Of a stretch of 64,000 bases of DNA, positions 1 to 12,300 are shown one piece after another. The position numbers and the translations under genes are program-made. The stretch lies in assembly GCA_013397115.1 (NCBI GenBank), contig VWZW01004081.1, forward strand, positions 906,624-970,623. The letters run 5' to 3'. Source of the stretch: Edolisoma coerulescens (lineage: Eukaryota > Chordata > Aves > Passeriformes > Campephagidae). The notes beneath the pieces are model-generated. The model did no database searches. It worked only from the letters and a program-made list of their open reading frames with translations, and was not told where the DNA came from. Positions within the stretch are counted from its first letter, which is position 1; the number at the start of each line of letters is the position of its first letter.

Positions 1-3000
1 AACGTCAGAATGAAATGGCTTTTGAAGTCTGAAAATAGATGGGAGACATTCTGCATGTCTTTAGTTGAGTTTCATGTGAAGTAAATGCTGCTGGTTGTAG
101 CCTGCACCTGATGCTAAAGCAGTTGTATTCATCTGGAGCAGTTAAAATGAATGTGCTAGAAAATGTTAATGGTTTATTATCTCATACATGCAGCAGTGTA
201 AAAAGCTGTTTACAGAGAAAGGCTTTTTTTTGTAATTTATTTCTTTTTTGTTTATTTGTTTGCAAAGGTATTTATAAAAGTTATTTTTAAGTTTCCAAAT
301 TAGTTTGTCAATCAATAAGGAAAACCTTATGCCAAAAACAAACTAGTAATTTCCTGGATGCCAAGTTTAGGGGTTGTCTTCAGAAAGCTGAACAGCTGAA
401 TTCTTCTTTAGATTCTAATAGAACAAGAGATAAGAATCAAATAAATTGTTTATATTTTTTTATTGCAACTCTTCAATTTGTCATCTTTGTAATAATTTTT
501 AGAAGTTCTGTTCATTGATTCAGTAAGGAGCTGTAAGGATCCTAGTGTATCTAAGCCAGATGTTGATGATGTAGGTCACTGACTTTTTTTCCCCCTACAA
601 AAAAAACCCTACAAATGTTGGGTGGGGATGTGTATTTTCCTTTTTGGGGAAGGTTAAGAGAATTTTTTGTTCTTGGCTCAGAAATATTTCTGCAGTCTGA
701 TACAGCAGCAGTTCATAAGTAATAATGAAAAGAAATGAGAGCAAAATGTGATTTGAGATATGAGTAAAGAATTTGAGGAATTTAGACTTTCTGGGAATTC
801 TAGAGTGTCTTTTGTTCCAAGATTATATAGCAACATAGCAGGAGGGTTGCTCTAGTGTTAAAGGCTCATTTGAGAAAATACCTGGGGTTTTAGCAGCCTA
901 TCTAAAAGATTTAGGAGAAGGGAAATGCAATACCTGAGACTTTACTGTGAATTGGAAAGTTTAAAATTAGGGTTAGAGTTCTGCACTGGAGAATTCTGGA
1001 TTTAGAGGTTTCCTAATGATGAAATTCATGTACTGTATGAAACCACAGTGAAAATGGGGACCTGAGAGTCATGATCAGCAGGAAAAGAAATTCTGTGTGA
1101 AGGGGGTAGGCAAAGCATTCGTAGTGAGGTTACCCAGAGGTGGTGAAATCACCTGCTTTGGAGCTTTTCAGACAAGACAAATTCCTGTGAGCTGGTAATC
1201 CCGTGGGACAGGGGGATGGACTAGATGACCTCCAGAAGGTCCCTTCCAACCTGATTTATTAATGTTCAAACTACAGATCGAGCACATTTTGTGTGGGAAG
1301 TCAAACTTGTTTTGAGCTGTGCTGCTGTGCTGCAATCAACATCATTTAATTGCATGCTGTGTTCTCAGCTGGATCTGGACAATAAACCCACATTTCTGTA
1401 CATTCCTGAAACAAAAATTAAGAGATGGACACGTTACCAATTCCGCAGTGCGTTGTAGAAGTGATGAAAGTGAAGCTGATTTCATTCAAAGCATGATGTT
1501 TAGTTATCTGTCATGGGGAAAAGAATTAGTCAAAGCTAACCTGCAGCATAACAAATGCTAAACCTTTAGTACAAGAAGGTGTTTCTATTAATTTCATCTG
1601 GGTTTGAAAGCACGAACACAGCTCGTGGCTTAATCTCTTTGAAAAGTCACTCCAAGGCAACTCATATCTCGTAAGTTGTGGATAAAATGCTGTGAATATG
1701 AGCAGATAAGCAGCTACATTTTCACTTAAATTCTGCTCTGAAGAGACCTGCTTGGTTAATAATGCACTTAATTTGTAGGGGTGAGTGGGAGTTTGAGGGG
1801 AGTGTAATGTCAGGAAATCGAGTGAGAGCTGAGTAAATTATGCTTCTAAAAGCTAAGAACAAAGAAAAAAATCTTGCATAACGGTAAGTTAATGTGTCTT
1901 CATTTAATGTGAAAGCACCAGTTGGTAACTAGGGAAAATAATGAAAAATATGCACTTAACCATGATAATTGTTCTATTTAGGTGTATATCAAGCAGTACT
2001 TGCTTATATTTCTTATTTTTCAATTCACACTTTAAGAACATGATTCTCTACCCTTTTGTAGTGTAGGCCATTTGGTGGTCATGATAATTTTTTGTCATCT
2101 TGGTTTTTTAAATGTCATGTTAACACTTGAAATATTTTGGGATTGATCATTGAAACTTATATTGCATTTTAAAAACCTTTGAATACACACACCAACACGT
2201 GGTGTTTATATTCAGAATATTTGAAGTTTGAAATTTAAGGATGACTATAGCAAGCAGTTGTGTTTCTTAAGAAAAATAATTAATTTTTTTTAGAAATCTC
2301 ACAATAATAAGACACTTCTTCATTTTTATAGATCTTTCTGAATTGTTAATATTTCATATCATTCAAGTTTCCAAGAATCCAGGGATAGGACTTCACCGAA
2401 GTCCATATTGATTTATTGGAATTTTAATGACTTGATAGTTCTTTAAGTTATAAAAAGGCTGTACCAGTAATTCATACTTCTGTCTCTCCTTACTGTAGAT
2501 TAAGTACCACACTAATGATAGAAAGGAAGGAAATAGTGAATTGGGACTTTTATTCAATTCTTTAAAGTATTTTAACAACAAGTAGCTAGTGTGCGGTAAA
2601 ATTAATTTTAAAATATTCACGGCCAAAAGTCTTTCTTGCTGGAGAGACTGAGGATTAACTAGTTCTAATACAGTCCTTTGGTGGTGTGAAGTCCTGTATT
2701 AATACTAACCTTGATTTGGGATCTGAAGAAGAGTTGTGCAGAGCTTCAAAATATTAAAAGCCATTTTTATGTTAGTACAATACATTAATTCAGCATTCTC
2801 TAATAGAAGCTACTGAAAAAAGGGGATGTTGTGCTGGTACGCGGGTGGGGGCACAGGGTGGGGCACGGGAGCTTCTGGACATCCATCGTGAGGGTTAATC
2901 CTGGCTGATTCTTCTGTCAGTGTGAGCAGAGAAACTCTCCTGCTTCTCTGTTAAATTGCCTCTAAATCCATTCCCTGACTATATTTTTGCCAACCCGTAA

Positions 3001-3160
3001 TATTTGTGGGAAATCAGTAGGTAATGTCTGTGTAATTCTGAAGTTGAGCTTTGCGTGCGAAGGAACCGAGCGCAGCCCAAGTGTGAAGGCAAAGCAGTGT
3101 GGGAAGGGTTTCTGGGTGCTGCCGGAGCAGAGTGTGACCAGAGCCGCCTTGTTTCCGCAG
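1..3160 (+). other. MRTFB: MRTFB 5' intron (left part outside window)
   Basis: AT-rich sequence upstream of the first coding exon in the window. It ends in a pyrimidine stretch and CAG at 3160, which looks like a splice acceptor, so the true transcription start is probably left of the window. The only recognisable element is a CR1 fragment at 1131-1260. The small open frames here show no family resemblance. GC content rises only in the last 100 bases, running into the exon. Confidence 0.6.
1131..1260 (+). repeat. CR1 LINE 3' fragment
   Basis: The stretch reads like the 3' end of an avian CR1 element. It opens with wording equivalent to 'pocket of GTTGCCCAGAGAGGTGGTG', continues with a GGGGATGGACTAGATGACC block, then TCCAGAAGGTCCCTTCCAAC. 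These blocks occur in the usual order and in the sense orientation. The usual terminal ATTCTATGA repeats are degraded. It is truncated at the 5' side, as is typical of CR1. Confidence 0.85.
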
Positions 3161-3334
3161 AGCGCCGAGGCGTGCCCAGGATGGAGCCCGCGGGGCCGGC
3201 GGACGGCGAGGACGAGCCCGGGCCCCCGGCGCGGCTGGCGCCCAGCCCGCACAGCGAGGCGGTGGCGCGGGAGCTGCGGGGGCTGTCGCTGCAGCCCGGC
3301 CCCTGCCTGCCGCCCCTGACCGAGCGCAGGAACG
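3161..3334 (+). CDS. MRTFB: MRTFB alternative first coding exon 1a (long isoform); coding from ATG 3181
   Basis: The exon begins after a pyrimidine-rich CAG acceptor at 3160. It has 20 non-coding bases, then ATG at 3181 in a CCCAGGATGG context. It ends at AACG before a GTGAGT donor. It codes 51 residues plus one base (phase 1), the same phase as the alternative exon at 13196. The product starts MEPAGPADGEDEPGPP and ends PPLTERRN. From memory, the mammalian long MRTFB isoform has the same pattern: M, an acidic EDE.GP run, LAPSP.SEAVA, LSLQ and LPPL.ER.N. The segment is acidic and proline-rich with no named domain. It could itself be a transcription start, because GC content is locally high, but the acceptor argues for an internal exon. 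Confidence 0.85.
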
Positions 3335-6300
3335 GTGAGTGCCCGGGGAGCGACTCCCCTCGCCTGCTCTTGCCGCGTCCCGGTGTGCCGGGGGCTGGGA
3401 GGTCTGGCTGGGAGCTTCACCCGCCAGGGCAGCTCTTGGAGCACCAGCGGGCACGCTCTGGGGCCTACAATGGAGTTGTGTCGATTTTTAAGTAGTTTTA
3501 AAACTACAGCTGGTGTATACTACAAGTATTGATGAAATGGTTTTGAGAGTTGTATTATTATCAGAAAAAAAGAGATCATTTTCAAGAACAGGTTTTTTTT
3601 CTGCAAAAATAAGACATAATTAATGTTTCATATTCTGTCCCAGAAAGTTTAATTCAATATAAGTATACTTCTGGAAAATCTGTTTTTCTTAATTTCCTGT
3701 AAAACCAAAATGGATGAGGTGTCATGGATCTGTGTCATGTCAAAGCTCCAGAGCAGCCAAACTATTGCTCAGCTATAAGTTCAGATTTAGTAATTTTGGT
3801 TAATTTGGTTAGAAACACTTTTTTTGTAGAAATGATGAAAGAAGAAAATTAGTAAAAGTGAACTTTGAACTTGATGGATAAAATTAAAATTAGTTTTAAT
3901 ATTTGGTCTTTGTTTTTACTTTTTACCAAAAACTGGATATTTGCAAGAGTATTTTAGCATGTCACTACATTATAAAGTGTATAAGCATAAGAGATTGCAG
4001 TTCACAGAAATACAGTGGCACTTAAAAAAATTCTGAATTGTTTAGGGGTACTTTTTTTGTTGGATATTTTTATGCAGGAAGCATTATGCTTACTGTGAGC
4101 TTTGGTAGTGATCCTTTAAACCTTTTGTTTACTTGAATGAGTCTTTTGGCAGTAGTCCAGTAGAAGGCTGAACTGTTCTAGTGTTCTGCAATGTTGTTAA
4201 GCTGACTTGCACAAGTTAGTACAGAAACTGTGTTTCCAGCTTTTCCAATGTCACTGCAAGGGTAGGAGGCTTCTGCTCTGGTTTGGTTTTGTTTACCATG
4301 GAGGTAATCACAGCATGCCTGGTGAGCCAGCAGTCACTGGAGCTGTTATTACCTTCTCCTTTTTCACATTTTCCTTCTCTCCCCTGTGTCCTCTGCCCCA
4401 GAGATCCCAGCCACCGAGCAAAGCAGGCGTAAGAGTTTGGGTGGGCAGAGCTCGGTGGGTTTGCTGCAAATTCTCATGGCTAGCTTAAGCTCCAGCAGAA
4501 TTATTGTCCCTTGAGTTTACAAAGGAACATTTATATGCTGTGCCAACTCTGTTGAAGAGGTTTTAACTTCCAGCACAGGATCAATAATAAAACAGTTGGA
4601 ATGCATTAGGAACTTAAGCTTTTCCAGTCACTTATTACATGCAGGTATTTACTCCCCGAATAAAGACAAACGGATAATTTTGGGAGGTGGATGTTGTATG
4701 TTGGTCTCCTGGACTGTCACAATTTTAAGGTTCTCCTATTTCATTTGAGCTGTTTTCATATTCATGGCTGTGGGCAATACTGGATTGCTAATGAAACTAA
4801 TTTCAGGTTCTCATTAGTCTGCATCTTTCTGGATAATTAGGCAGCACATACAGTGCATTGATCATGTAAACCTGTGCCCTGTGTATTGCAGTGTCTTATC
4901 GTGCCTGTTTCTCTGGAGGCCAACTCTTGTTCCACTTGCTAAAAAGCAGCAAAAGTTACCATTTCATTGGTTCTGCTTTTCACACTTGTCACCTCCTGAG
5001 TGATGACAAAGATATGTCTGTGATTCTGGCAGTCTCATGACAACCACGGGTGTACGGTCCCTGTCATGAGCAGTGGGGCTGCTCACAAAAATGGAGTTTG
5101 GTAAACAGGCTCTAGGTTTGCATCCCTGCCTGAAGGATGCCAGGTTGGGTCCAGTGTACGTGCTTTTTAGGCAAGTTGCTGTGTCCTTAGGAAGGACAGC
5201 TTGGGGGCGGAGAAGGGTGACATGGATGAGGCTCTTTGGAAGCAGGAGGGAGAAGACTGATGACTGGATGCTGAGTTGGGCTGCAGTGGGGGAAGGCTGA
5301 CAAGAGCAGCAGCAGCGTGGCACAGCCCAGGTACCAGTCAGAACAATGTGCTGCCCACACACTGTACCACAGTTTCACGAGCTTCTGTCTGAGAGCCGGG
5401 AGGTGGCAAGGGAGGGAAGGGTAGGCTGTCTGCTGCTGACAGCAGGAGGGTAGATGGGGAATGATGCTGCCTGCAGCTTTCCAACCTGCTGTTTCTGAGC
5501 CAAATGATGGGAAGAGATTGCACATGTAGATACCATCAAAAAAAGGAAGCAGTGCCTGACCAGAGCTTTTTGCATGCTGAATTAGTACTTTTCCAGAATT
5601 GATGAGCATGCCACTTTGGCTGGTAGAGGGAGCTGTGAAGGTCTGGGTGTGAGGAGCCATGCAATCATTATTTCAAGGTACATGTAAAATAGAAAGCTCT
5701 GAGCTTGTGTTTTACAGCAGTCTCTCCTGGCTCTGTGGTGGCTTCCTTGACTATCTCCTTGTGCCAAAATCTTCTTGTGACAGTGGCTACTAGTTTCTGA
5801 AAAGGAGACATGAAAGTTGCACTTGTGCAGTTGTTATCCACAGGTGGGAGCATGGTTATGTTCTTGTAAAATGGGTGGATAAGTGGCTGGCTCCTGTCCC
5901 GGCCACTGACTGCCCTTCAGCTCTGCATCTTGGCCATAAATCCTGTCAGAAGGGGAGTGTGCCAGTTCCCTGCCCTCTTCGTGGTGTGGAGAAGCAGTTC
6001 TGTTCCAGGCAGTGGGGGCTGTGAGGTGTCTGCTCCTACAAACTCAGAGCCAGCGTAGGAACGGGATTGCTTCTGCTTCTCTCTGGGGTTGTGCATCATG
6101 AACTGCAGGAGGGTAGAGAAGGCAGTGCTGTGCCTCCTGTGGCTGGCAGCAACTGTTCTCCAGCAGAATTGGGCTGATTGAGAGAAGAACCAAGAGTCTT
6201 GGATGTTTTATAGGAAAAAAGCCTTGGGACAATGAACATCTTAAAGCAAGGCTGGTAAAATCTCAATTAGGATAAATCAGCCCAAAGAAAGCAGTGCCCC

Positions 6301-9300
6301 TGGCTGTGTAAGAACAGGGACACTCAGGGGCAGAGACCCAGAGGCACCGAAGGTCAGGTGAGAATTGCAGCTTCCTGTGGGGCTGGAGAGCTCATGGGGA
6401 ACTGTGGGGAATTCAAGGGAAGCTGGAACACACACACACACACAAAACCCAACACAAACCCAAACAAAAACAAATACTCCAAATGGTGTATATTGAGTCC
6501 TCCTAAGGGACCAGTCAAGTCATCTGGGAGACACAGTTCTTAAAATAACCGAGTGAAATCCACATCCCACTTAACCTAATGGTATTACTTAAATAAATTT
6601 GATGATCCAAGGGAATTTTTCTGGCATCTAAAAGAGTTGTGGTATATTAGTTTGCCTGTTATCTCTTATCTTCCACTCCCTCCGTATGTAGCACTGGTAA
6701 CATGCATTCTTGGCATAGTTTTATGGCTTCTGAACAAATCCTCAATCCTCTGTGCAATTAATAGATTTGAACTCCAAATCTGATGTTAGGGAATCAGGTG
6801 AGATTCGGGACATTCTCCTTGCATCTGTCTATGACAGGTTTTTCTCCACTTCTCTAAGATCAGTGATTAGATTATATCATTTTAATGATATATAGGTAGG
6901 TCACTGTGCTTGGAATTTATTTTCTAGAGAGTGTTGAGAGAGACCCAGTGTAGAAAAAATGGCTAGTGGAAGGGCTAGAGAACAACAAATGGAAAACTTA
7001 GTTCTGATTAAAGTAATAGCTTGGCACGGAAAATAATTGAAAATGTCATCTTAAATTCAGCAGTTTCATAATCACTAAGCTGAAAGCAGTGAGATCTGGA
7101 AAACAGCATGCAGATACTCTGGTTAACAGCACCACCCCCCAACAACAACATCAGCAAACCAAACATAAAAATCCCCCCACAAAACCAGACCTCAGAGGAA
7201 GTGTATCCTGACAGACCTATCTAGATAAAGAAGTGCACAATTTCTGTAAGTTTACAGTAGAAATGTGTGTGTGCATTTATAGTGTAGTGCATAAATAATG
7301 TATGTGTACAGTGGTTTCCCAGAGAATTTGTGGAATCTCCACCCGTGGAGATACTAAAAATCAGATTGGGCACTGTCCTGGGCAGCCTGTTCCAGCTGAC
7401 CCTGCTCCAGCAGGGCTTGGGCCAGGTGATCTCAAGAGGCTGCTGCCAGCCTCCCTGATTCTGGGGTTGGTCTTTCCATTCAGGTTTTAATAGCCCATGG
7501 TACATCCAATGCAAATATCCTACTAAATAATCTTTGGTAAGAACACACAGCATATTGTAATTAATATATATTTGTCTCTATGCTGTGGGTTTTTTGGGGA
7601 GTGCTCTGTTTTCTGGGGGAGTGTTTTTGGGGTTTTATTTGGTTTTTAACATGTCTGTAGAAAAAACAAATGTCCCTTGGTCTCCCTGTAAATATTTGAA
7701 TGTTGTCCTATCTGTTCCGAGATGAGAGCGCAAACTGAGTAGGTACTGATTTCCCAGTAAGTCTGTCTTTGTCATTGGTACTGCCAGTTCCCACAATCCT
7801 AGCATTCCCAGGCCATCAGTCAGTGTCTACAAGGAACAATTTTCAAATATTAAAGCATGTGAAAAGACATACAAGCCAAAACTCAGAGATCTCTTGGGAC
7901 TGTGACCTCTTAAATGGAATATATTCTGACATTTTCACAGGCTACATGAAAGAATTCCAGCAGGGTCATTCCATTTGGTAAACTTCTAAACAAACATTCC
8001 ATCATTTTAGTTTGATTTATATATATTAATTTTTTTTAATTATCTGCTTATTGTGAAGAGATTAACACGGGAGACATGACCTGTGACTGACTCAATTCAA
8101 GGCATCTGGTATATATGAAATCCTGTTTGAGGGCTTGGCATTTGAGTGATTACAGGAGATACAGAAAGCATGTTTTCCTTTAAAGAGATCGCTTGATCAA
8201 ACTGTTTTATTCTGACCTTTTTTCTTGAAATTCCTTGTGCATAACTAAATGCATAGCTAGAAAAGAATGTTGAGTTAATTTAAATTCCATTGTATAATTG
8301 TTTTAAGTTGTTAGAACTAAATCCTAACTGCAGATGTTTTCACTGAAGTGTCACCTTGTGACAGAGCCACTACAAGAAGGTAACACGGAGCAAACAGAAC
8401 TGGTAATTGGTGTGTAGCACTTTTTATAGGCATCTTTTGCAAATCATAGGTAGCACAGTGGATGACTAAATATTGTCCCCTAAAGGATTCATATGCATGC
8501 AGTTAAACATAGATGTGTGTAGTTAAACATGTACAAAAATACATATTTTTATGTACTTTATATACACACTTTAAATATATTTATTAATTTAGATGTGTAT
8601 ATGGGCAAGACCAAATGGAAGGTAGTTTTCATTTAAGCAGTGAATGCTGCCAACATATGTCCTCCCTTAAAAGGAGTTTGTGTGGGTTTTAGTGGAAGAA
8701 GAGAAGTAGAACATGCAGACTTATAAATCTGACATCACTGTAAGTGTTTGGTATTTTTCTGAGAAGAGTGACTGAGGTAGATGGTGACCATTATTTGCGT
8801 TGTTTGGGTCTTTGTTGGCACAATGGTGGAGAATATAGGCAAACAGAACCCCCCAAAAACAAAACCCCTTAATTAACAATTTGAAGTAATGTTCTCAATG
8901 TTTATAGAAGTAATAGAATGAATTATAACAGGGGTTATGTAAACTAATGCTTTAGTTTGTGTAGTCAGAGCACTATTTTCCTATGTGAAGAAATTATTAC
9001 ATCATGATCAAGAACTAGATTATTCTAACACAATATAAAGCACTAAGATATTCATCACGGTGTATGTAAAGCCAAGGTGAAATAGTTATTTGAGTAATTA
9101 GGCTTTTTTCCCACTTGAAAATGTTATTGTGGTAATGAAAGAGTTTAAATACCCGAGGGTGTTTAGTTTGGTTTGGTTTTTCTTTTTGATGAGATTGCAA
9201 AGGAATGAGTTCCATATGATGTGAAGAGTTGGAATGTACTGTTAAAGCAATTGTTGCTTAGTTACTTGATGTTTAATAAGGTTGTGCAGTGGCTCCCAGT

Positions 9301-12300
9301 CAGTGATGTCACTCAGCAGATCACTGATACTTCACCCAGATAAGGCTCTGTTGTGAGGGGCAGACAAGCAGGCACTGGGGAGGTACCGTGGGGCTGCATT
9401 GCTTCCTCCTGTACATTGGAATTTTGGTTAGTATCTACTAGACACTTCCACTTTTTAAATAGCACTTTTTCTGTAGGCTGAAGGTTGGCAGAACACTTGG
9501 AAGTCTGAAGTTGCAGAAGAATGGAAGGAACAAACGCTGATGACCTTAGATGTAAAGCAAACGTTTATGAAAAACTTGTGCAATATATTGCTATTAAATG
9601 AGATGTTACTGGATTCTGGTTTATGGAACTGACAGAGATGTTCCATTCTGAGGTCTTTTTTCTTCATTTCTCCCACTCTTACGCAATATATTCAACTTAA
9701 ATTGAAATTCAAATGAGAGGTACTTCTGCCCTCTGAAGATAATGCAAATTCTAACAGATTTAATTTTCATTGAAACCAAGAGCTTGTTGTGTATCTTTTA
9801 CTTCATAAGAGCTTAAAAAATTACCATTAGATTTGAAAGTGCATAAGTAAATATGATGAGTCGCTGTGGTGCTTTAGCAGTCAAAGGTAAGAACATATGT
9901 GAACCATTCTAGGGGAGTTACAAATTTATTTCATTTGGCAGGGAAGAGGGAGCCCTTAAATGGCAGGTGGGCCAGCACTGGGGATCACAGGTGGCTCTTT
10001 GCCTTGATTCACATGGGAGCTGCTGAGGACACCTTTGAACACCTGGCTGTTGGTAGTGAGCAAGTGAATTTAGTACTGGAACGTGCTAACAGTGTTTCTC
10101 TTCCGTCTAGTACAGCTCTTAGGAATGCTGACAAAGTCCTTCATTAAGAACATGCACTTTTCCCATGTTGCAGGGCTGTGGAGCTGGGAGTTGTGAGATG
10201 CCCCTGGGTGCCTGTGAAACTGTCTCAGAGCTTGACTTTTCCAGCAGACATGTTGAGATGATGATTAGTTTTTCTTTGAAGCCTTATTACTAAAAATACA
10301 AGAACTGTATTGTTGCTCACTCAAGTAACCAGTAAAACCAAGTTATCAATTGAGCTTGGATTAATGTGTATTCAAAACTGCTGGGAAAACAAGAGGTTGT
10401 TGGAATAGGAATATTTTTTTCATGATGTGAGAGATAAATGTTATTCTTCATGCAGAGATTTAAGATAAACTTTTCTTTGAGCAAAATATTCAGATATTCT
10501 CAATATTCACAGGGTAACTGAATCCAGAGCAGAACTATTTTCTTCTTCAAAGTCATCTTTTCTTTGCCTTCATTTGTTATGTCTGCCCCCACCCAACTAT
10601 TCAATATTGTATAGCATTATTTGCAATGGCAATATTTGGTTACATGAAAAATACACAGCATCATTTTGACCATTCCTCTCTCCTAGTCTGTACAAGAATT
10701 TCCTCATTCTTATTTTACATGTGATTCCTGCTTTTCTTACTAAAGTTTTTTGCAAGTTACTGTTGAGATTTCAATCAGACCTCTTAAAGGTCTTTTAAAA
10801 TATTCATCGCTGTATTAAGCTTGTATTGAACTAAGAGGTGAACTTGCAGCAAAATTTTAGGCATAACTCCAAGTGGCTGAAGCACATTGATCTGCTGTGG
10901 GTGGGTACCCTTGGAAAGGGGGAGTAGTGGATAGCATGAACTCCTGGCTAAACTCATTTTTCTGAACAAGAGAAATGCTCCTGAAGGCTTGAACTACTCC
11001 CATCCCGCTGCTGTTACTGTGATCAGCTTTCGCCTGAGCACTGGGCACTTGCAATTTATACAAAGCACTATAAACAGGTAGGAATGGATAGATCTTCCTT
11101 CAGAAATACAATGTTTGAAGGAAAATGTCTTACTCTGGGTTCTTTAGTTGCACACTTCCTCATTACAGCATGGAATTTTTTAAATTTCAAAATACTCTGT
11201 TTTCTGAATCATTGGGAAATCAGAGTGTGTGAAGTGCACTGCACCCTTTCCATGAAACAATTTCTGCTGTTATGTATTGTTAGACTGTTAGAATATAATT
11301 CATCCATCCAAACTTTTAACTTCTCTCTTGGTACAAGGAAGATGTGGAGTTATAATCTGTTATATCTGAAAGTATGTAAGATTCAGTTTATTGACTGTGT
11401 CAGAGTTTAATGTGTGTTTAAGTTTAAGCAGTATGTGTTTGTATTCTGCTTGTCTGAGTTTTTCTTTTCTGAATGTGTGGAGTTTCTCAACAGTAATTTT
11501 GTTTCTTATGCACAGTAAGTGTTCAGCTACAGGCAGTGAGAAAGTTAATTTGATTTATGAAGGAGCTTTTCCACTGTATTTTTTTTCTTCTGTTCAGTAA
11601 AAATCACTGCAAAAGCAAATGTGTTGGAATAGTCTGTAGCTTGTATTTAAGCAAAACATAATTTAAGCTGATAATTTTTGTACAAATGATGTGAAAACAA
11701 TTGATTTTTAGGCTGGGAGAGTGGCCTCAAATCATTCATGCTGCAAAGAGGTTTTTTGCCTGTATTGTCAGCTCCTTACATGTCAGGAAGTTGCTAAAGC
11801 CTGGTGAGCTCACGCCTCCTTTGAGTCTGCAGCTCTGAGCAGATCTAGGTCTCCCTTCTCCCAGCAGCAGGCAAACAGGGAGAGGCTTCCAAATCCTGCA
11901 GGCAGCTTCACACCCCGTGATGTCACTTGCCCCGGGAGTGCACTGTCAAGGTGAAGAGTCAGTGCTGAGTGATTGTCTTGTAGAAAGATCCAAAGAGGAA
12001 AAGATGGTTGCTTTTTTTCTCTAGTTTCCACTTCAAAAAAATTCTGTATCGGGTGTTTGTGATTGTATGTAGATCTTTGTAAATCTGATTCTGTGGAAGT
12101 GAAACAGTTTTTCTGAATGGAGATGTCCTTTATAATTTCAGGCTGAAAGACTTAAAATACAAAGTAGAGGCGTGAAAAATGTGTGCAATGATAGCATTTT
12201 TAGGCCAAAGGGAAGGGAAAATACACCTGCCAGAGTTACTAGTTGACATGTAGAGACTACTTAACATTATGTATAGTTTATTTTCTCTAAGTACAGGAAA

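Noticed and set aside
2962..3454. Minus-strand open frames opposite exon 1a
   Set aside because: They are Arg/Ala/Pro-rich shadows of the GC-rich MRTFB exon; the plus-strand frame has ATG, donor, acceptor and family similarity.
9954..9963. CArG box CCTTAAATGG upstream of the internal promoter
   Set aside because: It is a perfect CC(A/T)6GG and tempting as SRF autoregulation, but about four are expected by chance in 64 kb and it lies 3 kb from the promoter.
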